From: DASZJY01 sp036260255
GTDB lineage: Bacteria > Actinomycetota > Acidimicrobiia > Acidimicrobiales > AC-14
NCBI GenBank assembly: GCA_036260255.1
Contig: DATAAF010000009.1
Location: forward strand, 1 to 26,111
DNA: 26,111 nucleotides
Direction: 5' to 3'
This document shows positions 13,290-21,724 of the stretch, in pieces. Under the pieces are notes generated by a model. That model searched no databases. It had not been told where the DNA came from and worked only from the letters and a program-made list of their open reading frames with translations. How positions within the stretch are numbered: position 1 is the first letter of the stretch; every line of letters starts with the position of its first letter. Both the position numbers and the translations under genes were made by a program.

Positions 13290-13973
13290 GTGGCGATGAC
13301 CATCGAGGGGCTCCGGCTGTGGATCGCCGGCACCAACGCCTGGATCGTGGCGCCGACGGGCCCCGGCGGAGAGTGCGTGCTGGTGGACGCCCCGCCCGAG
13401 CCCGAGGCCATCTTTCGCCGGCTCCGGGAGCAGGCGCTGCGGCTGGTCGCCCTGCTCGCGACCCACGGCCACGTCGACCACGTGGGCGGGGTCTCCGAGG
13501 TGGTCGGCGCCCACCCCCACGACGTCCCCGTCCACCTCCACGACGCCGACCGCCACATGCTCCTCGACCCGGTGGGCACCGGCGGCACGCTGGGGCGGGT
13601 GCTGGCCGCCGAGGAGCTCGACCTCGACCCTCCCGAGCTCGTCTACGGCCTGGACGACGGGCAGCAGGTGTCCGGCGCGGGGATGACGTTCACCGCCGTG
13701 CACACGCCCGGGCACACCCAGGGCTCGGTGTGCTTCCTCCTCGAGGTGGACGGCGAGCCGCCCGTGCTCTTCAGCGGCGACCACCTCTTCGCCGGCTCCA
13801 TCGGCCGCACCGACCTGCCCGGCGGCAGCTACGAGCAGCTCATGGACTCGATGGTCGAGAAGATCCTCCCCCTCGACGACGACACCCGGGTGCTGCCCGG
13901 CCACGGCCCGACCACGACCATCGGGACCGAGCGCCGCAGCAACCCCTTCCTCACGCCGCTGCTGGCCCGGTAG
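13290..13973 (+). CDS. Metallo-beta-lactamase-fold hydrolase, glyoxalase II-like
   Basis: A 227-residue metal-dependent hydrolase. The zinc motif THGHVDHVGG gives H59, H61, D63 and H64. Further ligands lie in HTPGHTQGSVCF and FSGDHLFAGSIGRTDLPGGS, and a final histidine in VLPGHGPTTTIGTER. The GRTDLPGG block and the overall length are typical of hydroxyacylglutathione-hydrolase-like proteins, many of which act on other thioesters or persulfides in Actinomycetota; the substrate cannot be set here. GTG 13290 is chosen because a -10-like TAGCGT precedes it by 8 nt. In-frame alternatives are ATG 13296 and a start at 13218 that would overlap malQ. Cytoplasmic, no signal peptide. Confidence 0.88.
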   Translation: MAMTIEGLRLWIAGTNAWIVAPTGPGGECVLVDAPPEPEAIFRRLREQALRLVALLATHGHVDHVGGVSEVVGAHPHDVPVHLHDADRHMLLDPVGTGGTLGRVLAAEELDLDPPELVYGLDDGQQVSGAGMTFTAVHTPGHTQGSVCFLLEVDGEPPVLFSGDHLFAGSIGRTDLPGGSYEQLMDSMVEKILPLDDDTRVLPGHGPTTTIGTERRSNPFLTPLLAR

Positions 13974-13985
13974 GTCCGGGGGCGC

Positions 13986-14330
13986 TCACCGCCCGCCGGC
14001 GCCGCGCCCAACGAAGTCCAGCGCCTCGCGGGCCAGGCTGAGCCAGGTCGCCTGGTCGTCGGTCACGACCCTGACCCATTCCTTCATCGGCGTGCCTTTC
14101 CCGGAGTCGAACGGCGCGCCGGTCCCGTCGCTGATCAGCGCGTCGACGCGATGGCGCGGGAGCTTCACGACCAGCGAGCCGCCGGTGACCATGGCGAAGA
14201 TCGAGCCGTTCACTTTCAGCGCGTCCGACCCGAAGCGGCGCCTGGCCGGCTCGGGCAGCTCGACGCCGGGGCGATCGGCGAGCTCTCGTACCACGGCGGC
14301 GAACCGCTCCTCGGTCTCCACGACGCCCAT
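13986..14330 (-). CDS. TfoX/Sxy N-terminal-domain protein
   Basis: A 114-residue single-domain protein resembling the TfoX N-terminal family: a phenylalanine/glycine motif near RRRFGSDALKVNGSIFAMV, then SLVVKLPRHRVDALI, and a conserved FDSGKGTPMKEWVRV segment. Family members are small basic cytoplasmic proteins. Full-length TfoX controls competence in gammaproteobacteria, but stand-alone N-domains in Actinomycetota have no settled role, so no function is assigned. ATG 14330 is used; longer in-frame extensions overlap the divergent DedA-like gene. No clear ribosome site. The gene converges on the hydrolase gene with a 12-nt gap and no obvious terminator. Confidence 0.75.
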   Translation of the reverse strand: MGVVETEERFAAVVRELADRPGVELPEPARRRFGSDALKVNGSIFAMVTGGSLVVKLPRHRVDALISDGTGAPFDSGKGTPMKEWVRVVTDDQATWLSLAREALDFVGRGAGGR

Positions 14331-14396
14331 TGCAACCCATCGCCCGCCGGCGCGCCAGAACCTCTGCGTCGCCGCCCATCGATCGCGCCGGAGCAA

Positions 14397-14402
14397 TAAC
14401 GT
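14397..14402 (+). promoter_or_regulatory. Probable -10 element of the DedA-like gene
   Basis: TAACGT embedded in GCAATAACGTGC, a 12-nt string repeated exactly at 15186-15197 before the UbiB gene. Transcription from here would give a leader of roughly 25 nt before GTG 14434. Confidence 0.4.
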
Positions 14403-14433
14403 GCGGGCCCGGTGAACGTGGAGCAGGCACGCG

Positions 14434-15183
14434 GTGGCGGCACGAACGGGCGTCCTCGCCGCCACTGAGTCGTCACTGGGCCTGGGCCTTCCGGCGGTCG
14501 CCGGTGTGCTCACGGCGATGGAGGCCGGCGTGCCCATCCCGGTGCCGTCGGACCTCGTCGTGCTCGTGCTGGGTGAGCGGGCGTCGGCCGGCCGCGTGCC
14601 GGTCCTCGCCGCGGTGATCGTGCTGGAGGCGGTGGCCGTGGCGGGGACCGCCCTGCTCTTCTTCGCCGCACGGGGCCCGGGGCAGGCGGTGCTGGCCCGG
14701 TACGGGCCCCGCGTGGGCCTGACCGCCGCCCGCCTCAACCGGGCCACCGCCGTCGTCCGGCGCCGGGGGCCGACCGCCCTCGTGGTCGGCCGAGGCACTC
14801 CGGGGCTCCGCACGGTGACGGTCGTGGCCGCCGGCGGCTCGGGCCTCACCCTTCGCCGCGCCCTCCCGCCACTGGTTCTCGGGAGCAGCATCTTCCTGCA
14901 GCTGCACCTCGTGCTGGGCTACGTCCTGGGCCCGGCCGCCCGGGAGGCGCTGGAACGGGCCAAGGGCCCGGTCATCGTCGTGCTGGTGCTGGTGGCGGCG
15001 GCGGGCGTGGTGTTCTGGCTGCGGCGCCGGGGCCGGCGGGCCGGTGCCCAGGCGGCGACCGAGGCGTGCTGCCCGGCGTGCCTGGCCCTCGGCACGGTCG
15101 CGCCCAAGGTCTTCGGCATCGCCGGCCTGGCCCCCGCAGGGGCCGAGGATGCGCCCGACGGCGGAAGCAGCCGAAGCAGTTGA
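14434..15183 (+). CDS. DedA-family (SNARE-associated/VTT) membrane protein
   Basis: A 249-residue polytopic protein of the DedA superfamily, whose members act in phospholipid scrambling and envelope homeostasis. Family marks are the early acidic AMEAGVPIPVPSDLVVLVLG and the later GRGTPGLRTVTVVAAGGS (conserved Arg residues and Gly-rich helix), followed by LGSSIFLQLHLVLGYVLG. About five hydrophobic segments are present. The C-terminal tail is unusual: a basic stretch RRRGRRAG leads to EACCPACLALG, a CCxxC cluster that could bind metal or form disulfides. Start GTG 14434 is the only in-frame choice after a stop at 14413, with TGGAG about 10 nt upstream. The next gene starts 20 nt downstream but has its own putative promoter. 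Confidence 0.75.
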   Translation: MAARTGVLAATESSLGLGLPAVAGVLTAMEAGVPIPVPSDLVVLVLGERASAGRVPVLAAVIVLEAVAVAGTALLFFAARGPGQAVLARYGPRVGLTAARLNRATAVVRRRGPTALVVGRGTPGLRTVTVVAAGGSGLTLRRALPPLVLGSSIFLQLHLVLGYVLGPAAREALERAKGPVIVVLVLVAAAGVVFWLRRRGRRAGAQAATEACCPACLALGTVAPKVFGIAGLAPAGAEDAPDGGSSRSS

Positions 15184-15188
15184 CGCAA

Positions 15189-15194
15189 TAACGT
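15189..15194 (+). promoter_or_regulatory. Probable -10 element of the UbiB-like gene (leaderless)
   Basis: TAACGT in the same GCAATAACGTGC context as at 14394-14405, followed after 9 nt by GTG 15204. Confidence 0.5.
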
Positions 15195-15203
15195 GCCCCA
15201 CCG

Positions 15204-17207
15204 GTGATCGTGCAGCCGGTCCTCGCCGCCGACGATCTCGGTGACCTGATTTTCGGCTGGGAGCTGATCACCTCGCTCCCTGCCATCCTCGCCATCGCCT
15301 TCCTCGCCGGCCGTCTCCTCGGCGTACGCCGGTCGTGGACGACCGCGGTGGTCTCGGGCCTGATCGGCTGGCTGGCGGGGGCGGCCCTCTCGCTGGTCAT
15401 CGCCCGGGCCGAAGGCGACGGTGGTTTCACCCGCAACCTCTGGCTGTTCTCGACGTTCTTCGCCATGTCGTCGTCGGTGTGGATCGAGCTCCTGGCCAAG
15501 CCCGGCGCCCTGGCGCGGGCTCGAACCGGCCTGGCCTCGGTCCCCCGCCCGCTACGGACCCTGCGACGGGCGGGCCAGCGGGTGAGCCGGTACGCGCAGA
15601 TCACGCGCATCGCCGTCAAGTACGGGCTGGGCCCGTCGCTCGGCCTCTCGGCGGGCGAGGGGGACGGCGCCGATCCGAACGCGGGCAAGGCGCCGCTCGG
15701 GCTCCGGTTGCGACGGGCGCTGGAGGAGTGCGGCGGGATGTTCGTGAAGCTGGGGCAGGTCGTCTCCACCCGGTCCGACCTGGTGCCGGCGCCGGTGGCG
15801 GCCGAGCTGTCCCGCCTGCAGGACCGCGTCCCTCCGGCCGAGCGAGAGCCCGTGCAGGTGCTGCTCGAGGAGGAGCTCGGCGCCGCGGTGGACTCGGTCT
15901 TCGCCGACTTCGACTGGGAACCCATCGCCGCCGCGTCCATCGGCCAGGCCCACCGGGCCCGTCTACGGGACGGCGAGCGGGTGATCGTGAAGGTGCAGCG
16001 GCCCGGCATCGCCGAGGCGGTGGAACGGGACATGCAAGTGCTGCTCGAGCTGGCCCGCAGCGCCGAGGATCGTGCTCCGTGGGCGGCCGACTACCACGTC
16101 CTCGACCTGGCCCACGAGTTCGCCGACCGCCTCCGCGAGGAGCTCGACTTCCGCATCGAGGCGCGCAACGCCATCGAGATCTCCGAGCGCCTGGCGCCGA
16201 CGGTGAACGTCCGCATCCCTCGCGTCCACCGCGAGCTGAGCAGCGCCCGGGTGCTGGTGATGGAGTGGCTCGACGGCGTCAGCGTCCGCCAGACGGACCG
16301 CCTCGACGCCGTCGGCTTCGACCGGGCCGCCCTGGCCGACCAGCTCCTGCGGTGCTGCCTGCAGCAGATGCTGGTCGACGGCCACTTCCACGCCGACCCC
16401 CATCCCGGCAACGTCATGGTGCTCGACGACGGGAGCCTCGGGCTCATCGACTTCGGCGCCGCCGGCCGCCTCGACCCCATGCAGCAGTCCTCGTTGCGGG
16501 CGATGATGGTGGCGGTCGCCCGCCACGACCCCGCCCTCCTCCGCCAGGCGGTGCTCGAGGTGGCGACGCTCCGTCGGGGGTTCGACGACGAGCAGCTCGA
16601 GCGGGCTCTGGCCCGTTTCATGGCGAGGCACCTGGGCCCCGGCGCCACCCCGTCGGCGGCCATGTTCAACGAGCTCCTGCAGCTCTTCTTCTCGTTCGGG
16701 ATCACCCTGCCGCCGGAGTTCAGCACCTTCTTCCGGGCCATGATCACCCTGGAGGGCACCCTCACGACGCTCTCGCCCGGCTACCTCGTGATCGACGCCG
16801 CCCAGGCCGTCGCCACCGAGTGGGCCAAGGACCAGCTCACCGTCGGCTCCGTCGAGGAGCTGGCCCGCAACGAGCTGCTCGCTCTGGCCCCGCTGCTCCG
16901 CCGCCTCCCCCGCCACGTCGACCGCCTCGCCACGATCGCCGAGCGGGGCGACCTGCGCACCCGGGTGAGCCTGCTGGGCGACCCCGAGGACGTCCGGGTC
17001 GTGACCCGCTGGGTCAACCGGGCCGTCCTCGCGTTCCTCGGAGGCGTGGTGGGGGTCATCTCGGTGATCCTCCTCGGCGTGGAGGGCAGCCCGCCGTTCA
17101 CCGGGGAGACGAACCTCTACGAGTTCTTCGGCTACTTCGGGCTGTTTTGCAGCACCGTGCTGGTGCTCCGGGTCCTCGTGGCGATCCTCCACGACGGGGT
17201 CAACTGA
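15204..17207 (+). CDS. ABC1/UbiB/AarF-family atypical kinase, membrane-bound
   Basis: A 667-residue UbiB-family protein kinase-like ATPase. N-terminal membrane helices lie at about 22-40 and 46-66, with a third weak one near 78-95. The kinase-like core carries the family's KxGQ motif (KLGQ, 182-185), the Ala-rich nucleotide loop AAASIGQ (242-248), invariant Lys in VKVQ (K263), HADPHPGN (396-403) and the metal-binding DFG (416-418). Two further helices at the C-terminus (about 613-640 and 648-665) anchor it. UbiB relatives support lipid or quinone metabolism; in Actinomycetota, which use menaquinone, the exact role is open. GTG start with a leaderless promoter pattern. A degraded regulator follows in the same frame right after its TGA. 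Confidence 0.9.
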   Translation: MIVQPVLAADDLGDLIFGWELITSLPAILAIAFLAGRLLGVRRSWTTAVVSGLIGWLAGAALSLVIARAEGDGGFTRNLWLFSTFFAMSSSVWIELLAKPGALARARTGLASVPRPLRTLRRAGQRVSRYAQITRIAVKYGLGPSLGLSAGEGDGADPNAGKAPLGLRLRRALEECGGMFVKLGQVVSTRSDLVPAPVAAELSRLQDRVPPAEREPVQVLLEEELGAAVDSVFADFDWEPIAAASIGQAHRARLRDGERVIVKVQRPGIAEAVERDMQVLLELARSAEDRAPWAADYHVLDLAHEFADRLREELDFRIEARNAIEISERLAPTVNVRIPRVHRELSSARVLVMEWLDGVSVRQTDRLDAVGFDRAALADQLLRCCLQQMLVDGHFHADPHPGNVMVLDDGSLGLIDFGAAGRLDPMQQSSLRAMMVAVARHDPALLRQAVLEVATLRRGFDDEQLERALARFMARHLGPGATPSAAMFNELLQLFFSFGITLPPEFSTFFRAMITLEGTLTTLSPGYLVIDAAQAVATEWAKDQLTVGSVEELARNELLALAPLLRRLPRHVDRLATIAERGDLRTRVSLLGDPEDVRVVTRWVNRAVLAFLGGVVGVISVILLGVEGSPPFTGETNLYEFFGYFGLFCSTVLVLRVLVAILHDGVN

Positions 17208-17259
17208 GCCCGGTCCCGGAGCACCGCTTCGTCACAACACGACGAGGGCGACGGCGCCG

Positions 17260-18013
17260 AGGACGTCGACGACGAGGCACCACTCCGCGTATGGGCGGGG
17301 CACGACACGGCCGGTGCGCTCGAGCTGGCCAACGAGCAGGGTGCCGACCCCGCCTACCAGGTCCGACTGGCGACTCCCGGCGGCCTGCCCATCCAATGTG
17401 TGTCAGGCCTCGTCCTGCAGCCCCACATCGCGTTGGACCGCGTCCGCGGCCCACTCGACACCCTCGTCGTCTCCGGGGGGAGGGGACCGGAGCAGTTCGC
17501 AGCCGATCGCGCCCTCGTCGCCCAGGTTCGCCGGTTGGCGCGACGGAGCCGCCGGGTGGCGTCGGTCTGCACAGGGGCGACGATCCTCGCCGCGGTGGGG
17601 CTGCTCGGCGGCGGCGGGCTCGTGACGTACCTCCATCGACCCGGCAACCAAGCACAGGTGAGCATGTTCGTCGCTCCGCCCGCACCGGAGCACGCCGTCG
17701 TGCGACGCCTCGTCGTCCACATCGTGACGAACCTCGACGGACCCTCTCGACGGCTGCGCTGTCTCGTGCGATCGGCCTCCGCCCGCGCCAGCTGACGCGC
17801 CTCGTCTCCGCCGACACCGGCGTCACGCCGGCGCGCCTGGTTCGCCGTACGCGCCTCGAGGCCGCCGCACACTTGCTGACGACGACGCCGCTGGCGATGC
17901 CCCAGATCGCCGCTCGTTGCGGCTTCCGATCGGCAGAGGTGCTGCGGCAGGGGTTCGTCGCCCGGTACGCCACCTCGCCGTCCCGTTACCGCGCCGCCGC
18001 CACAGGCGAGCGA
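17260..18013 (+). pseudogene. Broken GlxA-type AraC-family regulator (DJ-1/PfpI plus AraC HTH)
   Basis: Remains of a regulator with an N-terminal DJ-1/PfpI-like domain and a C-terminal double AraC helix-turn-helix. Frame A (to the stop at 17795) shows ELANEQGADPAYQVRLATPG, DTLVVSGGRGPEQF and VASVCTGATILAAVGLL. It then jumps to LVTYLHRPGNQAQVSMF, skipping about 75-80 residues that intact GlxA proteins have there. At about 17741-17746 one base is missing, and the frame resumes with LSTAALSRAIGLRPRQLTR, TRLEAAAHLLTTTPL and IAARCGFRSAEVLRQGF to SRYRAAA near 18000. There is no start codon in frame A before 17400, although the frame is open back to the aarF stop, so the 5' end is lost as well. Three independent lesions make it a pseudogene. 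Confidence 0.85.
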
Positions 18014-18411
18014 ACTCGACGTTCACCTCGTCGGTCGCCGGCGAGACCAGCGATGGCCAGGGCTGCCGTGGCCGCCCCGAGCACGGCCGGGATGGCGGCG
18101 TAGACCAGCCTCGGCACCGGCGTAAAGGCAGTGCCGACCGCCGACCAGGCGGCCATCGCGGACCCGAGGAGCGCCGCCCCCGAGAGGGCCGGTCGGCCTC
18201 CACCCGGGAGGAACGGCAGGAGCACGACGAAGCCGGCGTTCAGCGCGTAGGAGATGGCGACGACGGGGATGGGCGCGTCCCCCCACGTGTCGCGAAAGAA
18301 GTCGATGGCAAATCCGTAGAAGTTCCAGACCGGGACCGCCGTGGCGACCACCACGAGCAGCCGCCGATCGGCGAGGGACCTCGAGGGTCTGCCGTTCGTG
18401 TCGAGAGCCAT
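17986..18411 (-). CDS. Small four-helix membrane protein, unknown function
   Basis: A 141-residue protein with four predicted membrane helices at about 17-37, 48-67, 77-95 and 102-123, a charged N-terminus and an Arg-rich tail. The first loop contains AIDFFRDTWGDAPIP. No family recognised. The start is well supported: AAGGAGGA eight bases before ATG 18411 is the best ribosome site in this part of the window and contrasts with the leaderless neighbours. Its 3' end overlaps the end of the broken GlxA regulator tail-to-tail by about 25 nt. Both may have arrived in one transfer, perhaps as a regulator and its target, but this is inference. Confidence 0.7.
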   Translation of the reverse strand: MALDTNGRPSRSLADRRLLVVVATAVPVWNFYGFAIDFFRDTWGDAPIPVVAISYALNAGFVVLLPFLPGGGRPALSGAALLGSAMAAWSAVGTAFTPVPRLVYAAIPAVLGAATAALAIAGLAGDRRGERRVRSPVAAAR

Positions 18412-18511
18412 TGTTCGTTCCTCCTTCCTCGAGCGTTCGACGTGGTCGAGCGACCCGAGGTCTAGAGGAACCGGGTTAACCGTCGCGTAAACCCACCGTG
18501 GTCGGCCCTTC

Positions 18512-18531
18512 GCCGCACCGTGCCGTGCGGC
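18512..18531 (-). terminator. Hairpin directly after the M14 carboxypeptidase gene
   Basis: A 7-bp stem GCCGCAC / GTGCGGC with a six-base loop begins right after the TAG of the minus-strand gene. No T-run follows. It separates the peptidase gene from the small membrane protein gene downstream. Confidence 0.45.
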
Positions 18532-21500
18532 CTACTGCTGCAACAGGTACCGCACGGCGCGGCCCATGAGGGCCGCCCGCGCCGACGGGTCGGCGACACC
18601 CTCCAATCCGAAGCCGAAGTACAGCGAGTCCGGAGTGGTCACGACGGCGCCCTCGGGGAACCCGGCGGCGGTGGTCCTGGTGAAGTCGTTGCCGTTGGGA
18701 GCGCTCCCGGGGGGAGCGCCGGCGACCGTCCAGCCCCCCAGGCCGTCCTCGAAGGAGGTCGTCGCTCCGGTGGAGACAGAGGTGTCGTCCACGAACACGC
18801 CGAGGCCCTGGATGCTCCAGTCGCTGACGTAGGAGACGGAGACTTCCACCTGCTTGCCGGCGTAGGCCGACAGGTCGACCGACCACTGCTCCCAGCCGCC
18901 CGAGTTCCCCGACGCCGCGTTCCACGCGCCGGTCGTCCCGGTGGGCGAGCAGGCGCCGTCGGCGTTTCTGGTCTGGTAGTGGTCGAGGAACGGGTGCAGC
19001 TCCCGCCATCCCTCCGGGCAGCTGTCCCCGGTGCCGTTGCTGGTGTGGCCGTTGGCGTCGGGCAGCGTCGTCCAGTCATCCTGCCCCACGGTGTGGGCCT
19101 CGACCATGACGAAGTCCCAGGCCGGCTCGGTGTCCCGGGACACCCAGAACGACAGGTTCCCCGACGACTGCCCGCTGAGGTCGACGGTGCGGGTGAGCCG
19201 CTTGTAGGAGACGTCGGCGATGTTGGAGTAGGCGTAATAGGTGCCGGTGTGCGGCTCGAAGGGCCCTCCCGGGCGCGACCACCGGGCCGACGCGCTGCTG
19301 GCGAACTGCGGGTAGGCCGACTGCGGGAGGATGCCGCTGGTCGTGATGAACGAGGCGCTGTGGTCCTGGTTGTTGGCGCTCGGGGCGCCGAACGTCCAGC
19401 TCAGCGACTGGAACGGGTCGGCGCTTCCTACGACGTCGAACAGCCTCCCCTTGCCCGACGTGCCGGCGTCGTCGTTGTAGAGGTACGCGCCGAGGTAGTA
19501 CTGCAGGAAGTCGTCGGACAGCGGGACGCAGCCGTCGGCGTCGGTGCCGGGGTCGCACGGGGCGTTGGCCACCGGGTCGAACTCGTAGCCGAAGGCGTGC
19601 TGATACCCGGCGTACTTGCCGGTGTAGAGGAGCCGCCCGCCCTCGTTGAGGTAGGAGCGCACCTCGAGCATCTCGTCGTTGGCCAGGCGGGAGGCCGTCC
19701 CCGGCCGCATCCCCGGCTCCCGGGTGATGATGTCGTCACCCGTGTACCAGAGGACCGCCCGGTAGTGGCTCAGCACCCCGAGGGCGTCGGGCGCCTGGCG
19801 GCCGTTGGCGTCCACGTCGTACACGTCGGCGGCGATCCCGTTGGCCGCCAGCGCATCCAGGTAGTACGAGAGGTACGACGGGCGATCGGTCGTCTTGTAG
19901 ACGGGCGAGATGCCTCTGTAGTCCTCCGCGGAGAGCACCAGCACCGGGGCGTTCGACTCGAGCTTGGCCGTATAGGTGAAGGCCTCGCTCGTCTCGCCGC
20001 CTCCCTCGAACCACACCCGCACCGTGTCGCCTGGGTTCGTGCCCGTCACCTGGCCGCGCATCACGTGGTAGTACACGTCGCCCGGGCCGCCGGAGCGCTC
20101 CCCTCCCTGCCATTCGGCGGTGGGCGCGCTTTGCGCCGCACCGCCGTTGACCTGGTAGCGCAGGGTGACCGGGCCCAGCCGGCGGGCGGCGTTGACCTGT
20201 ACGGTCTGCGGCTCGCCGTAGGAGACGGGGAAGGCGTCGACGCGGAACGGCGTGGCCGTGTTGCCCAGGTGCGAAACCGGCCTGCTGGGGTCGGGCGCCG
20301 ACTTGGCGACGTCGAGGGCGAAGGGCAGGTTGATCGAGAACTCCTGCTGGACCAGGGCCTCGTCGTCGGGGAAGACGAAGCCGTTCCCCGGCGTTCCCTC
20401 TCCGAGCTCGGGCGTCCACGCCAGCGTGCCGGCCCGGGCGTGGGCGTAGTCGGTGGTCTCGCCGTTGGTCGTGTAGAGGTCGGCGCCGACGCCGGGGTTG
20501 TAGCCGGCGATGGCGGGCTTGTCGTCGGTTCCGGACAGGGCCACGAAGATCGGGTCGTCGGCCGACGGCGTCTGGACCTGCCACCCGAAGGAGTACAGCA
20601 GCAGGTTCCCGTACGAGTGGTAGTTGACGAGGAACTTGAAGCCGAAGCGCCCCAGCAGCCCTTGCATGGCCCTGGTCTCCGGCTCGGACGCGGGCGCCGT
20701 GCCCCGGTACGTCTGGCTGCCGTGCTCGGACGACGACCCTTCGTTGTCGTAGTTCCAGTGCTCGTCGAAGTTTCGGTTGAGGTCGACCCCGTCGGCGTTG
20801 GTGATCTGCCCGTTTCCGTCGTTGTCGCGGAGGTTCTTCCGCCACAGCCGCTCGGAGTCGAACGTGTACTGGTACCCGTCGGGGTTGGCGACCAGCACGA
20901 ACCACAGCTCCCGCGTGTCGACGAGGCTGGTCACCTCGGCGTTCTTGCCGTAGTTGTCGACGAAGTAGCGCAGGAGCCGGCGGGTCACCTCCACGCCGAT
21001 CCACTCCCTGGCGTGTTGACCGCCGACGTAGAGCGCCGCGGGCCGCGAGCCGTCGGCGGTCCTGGTGGCGTCCCTGGTGACCTTGAGGGCGAGGATCTCC
21101 CTGCCCTGCAAGGAGCGCCCGACGACCTGCAGCTTGGAGATGCGCGGGTTGCGCCGAGCGATGTCGTACATCTCGTCGCGCATCCCGCCCCGCTCGTCGA
21201 ACGAGCGCCAGACCCGGTACCCCGCCGCCTTCTGGTCGGCGGCGAGCTGCTTCACGGTCCTGCCGTCGCGGTTCCGCTTCGGCTGGAGGTCGATGCCCTG
21301 CCGCTGCAACCTGCCCCGCTCACCGTTCGAGAGGACGAGGTCGACCTCGAGGCCGTTCGGACCGCTGCGGGCGGCGGTGACGTCGAAGCCCTCTCGCTTC
21401 AACCGCGCCTCCGTCGCCCGGTCGACGGTGGCCGTGTACATGTCGAGCGACGCCTGGCGCGCCGGCGCGCCGGCCGCGGTGGTCGTGAGCGTCCCGAGCA

Positions 21501-21564
21501 GGAGACCGACCGCTCCCGCCGCCACGAGGGCGCGCCGAAAGCCGCCGAAGCGGTGATGACCCAT
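18532..21564 (-). CDS. Secreted M14-family zinc carboxypeptidase, multidomain
   Basis: A 1010-residue exported metallopeptidase. Signal peptide: basic MGHHRFGGFRR, hydrophobic core and likely cleavage after TAAGA near residue 33. Residues 40-100 resemble a propeptide. The M14 catalytic domain (about 110-415) has zinc ligands H184 and E187 in QHAREW, the third ligand H316 in NYHSYG, substrate-binding N263/R264 in DLNRNF, and catalytic E386 in TPELGEG. Beyond about 440 come beta-rich regions and a stretch with YRAVLWYTGDDI and EGGRLLYTGKYAG that looks like a Rossmann/ThuA-type fold. C-terminal jelly-roll sequence (EQWSVDLSAYAGKQVEVSV) resembles MAM-like modules of M6 and M14 exoenzymes. ATG with GAGGGGG upstream. 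It probably degrades extracellular peptides. Confidence 0.92.
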   Translation of the reverse strand: MGHHRFGGFRRALVAAGAVGLLLGTLTTTAAGAPARQASLDMYTATVDRATEARLKREGFDVTAARSGPNGLEVDLVLSNGERGRLQRQGIDLQPKRNRDGRTVKQLAADQKAAGYRVWRSFDERGGMRDEMYDIARRNPRISKLQVVGRSLQGREILALKVTRDATRTADGSRPAALYVGGQHAREWIGVEVTRRLLRYFVDNYGKNAEVTSLVDTRELWFVLVANPDGYQYTFDSERLWRKNLRDNDGNGQITNADGVDLNRNFDEHWNYDNEGSSSEHGSQTYRGTAPASEPETRAMQGLLGRFGFKFLVNYHSYGNLLLYSFGWQVQTPSADDPIFVALSGTDDKPAIAGYNPGVGADLYTTNGETTDYAHARAGTLAWTPELGEGTPGNGFVFPDDEALVQQEFSINLPFALDVAKSAPDPSRPVSHLGNTATPFRVDAFPVSYGEPQTVQVNAARRLGPVTLRYQVNGGAAQSAPTAEWQGGERSGGPGDVYYHVMRGQVTGTNPGDTVRVWFEGGGETSEAFTYTAKLESNAPVLVLSAEDYRGISPVYKTTDRPSYLSYYLDALAANGIAADVYDVDANGRQAPDALGVLSHYRAVLWYTGDDIITREPGMRPGTASRLANDEMLEVRSYLNEGGRLLYTGKYAGYQHAFGYEFDPVANAPCDPGTDADGCVPLSDDFLQYYLGAYLYNDDAGTSGKGRLFDVVGSADPFQSLSWTFGAPSANNQDHSASFITTSGILPQSAYPQFASSASARWSRPGGPFEPHTGTYYAYSNIADVSYKRLTRTVDLSGQSSGNLSFWVSRDTEPAWDFVMVEAHTVGQDDWTTLPDANGHTSNGTGDSCPEGWRELHPFLDHYQTRNADGACSPTGTTGAWNAASGNSGGWEQWSVDLSAYAGKQVEVSVSYVSDWSIQGLGVFVDDTSVSTGATTSFEDGLGGWTVAGAPPGSAPNGNDFTRTTAAGFPEGAVVTTPDSLYFGFGLEGVADPSARAALMGRAVRYLLQQ

Positions 21565-21711
21565 CGAACCCCCTCTTGCCCCCCGGCCCAGCGCTCTGAC
21601 TCGCTACGCCGGTAGTACCGCCGTCGTCGGAGCGAGCCTACGCCCAGTGCCGTCCGATTGCTAGGGCTCGCACCGCCTCCAGGCTGAACGAGACCGGAGG
21701 TCAGCGTTCGC

Positions 21712-21717
21712 TACCCT
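21712..21717 (+). promoter_or_regulatory. Probable -10 element of the L,D-transpeptidase gene (leaderless)
   Basis: TACCCT followed after 7 nt by ATG 21725, with no Shine-Dalgarno in the space. The 160-nt gap to the divergent peptidase gene holds no open frame worth naming. Confidence 0.5.
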
Positions 21718-21724
21718 GACCGCG

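Noticed and set aside
11249..13588. Minus-strand open frame joined to the coiled-coil gene
   Set aside because: It is antisense to malQ with Pro/Arg/Gly-rich shadow composition.
18520..21615. Plus-strand open frame of over 1000 codons
   Set aside because: It is antisense to the M14 peptidase, whose catalytic motifs are clear on the minus strand.
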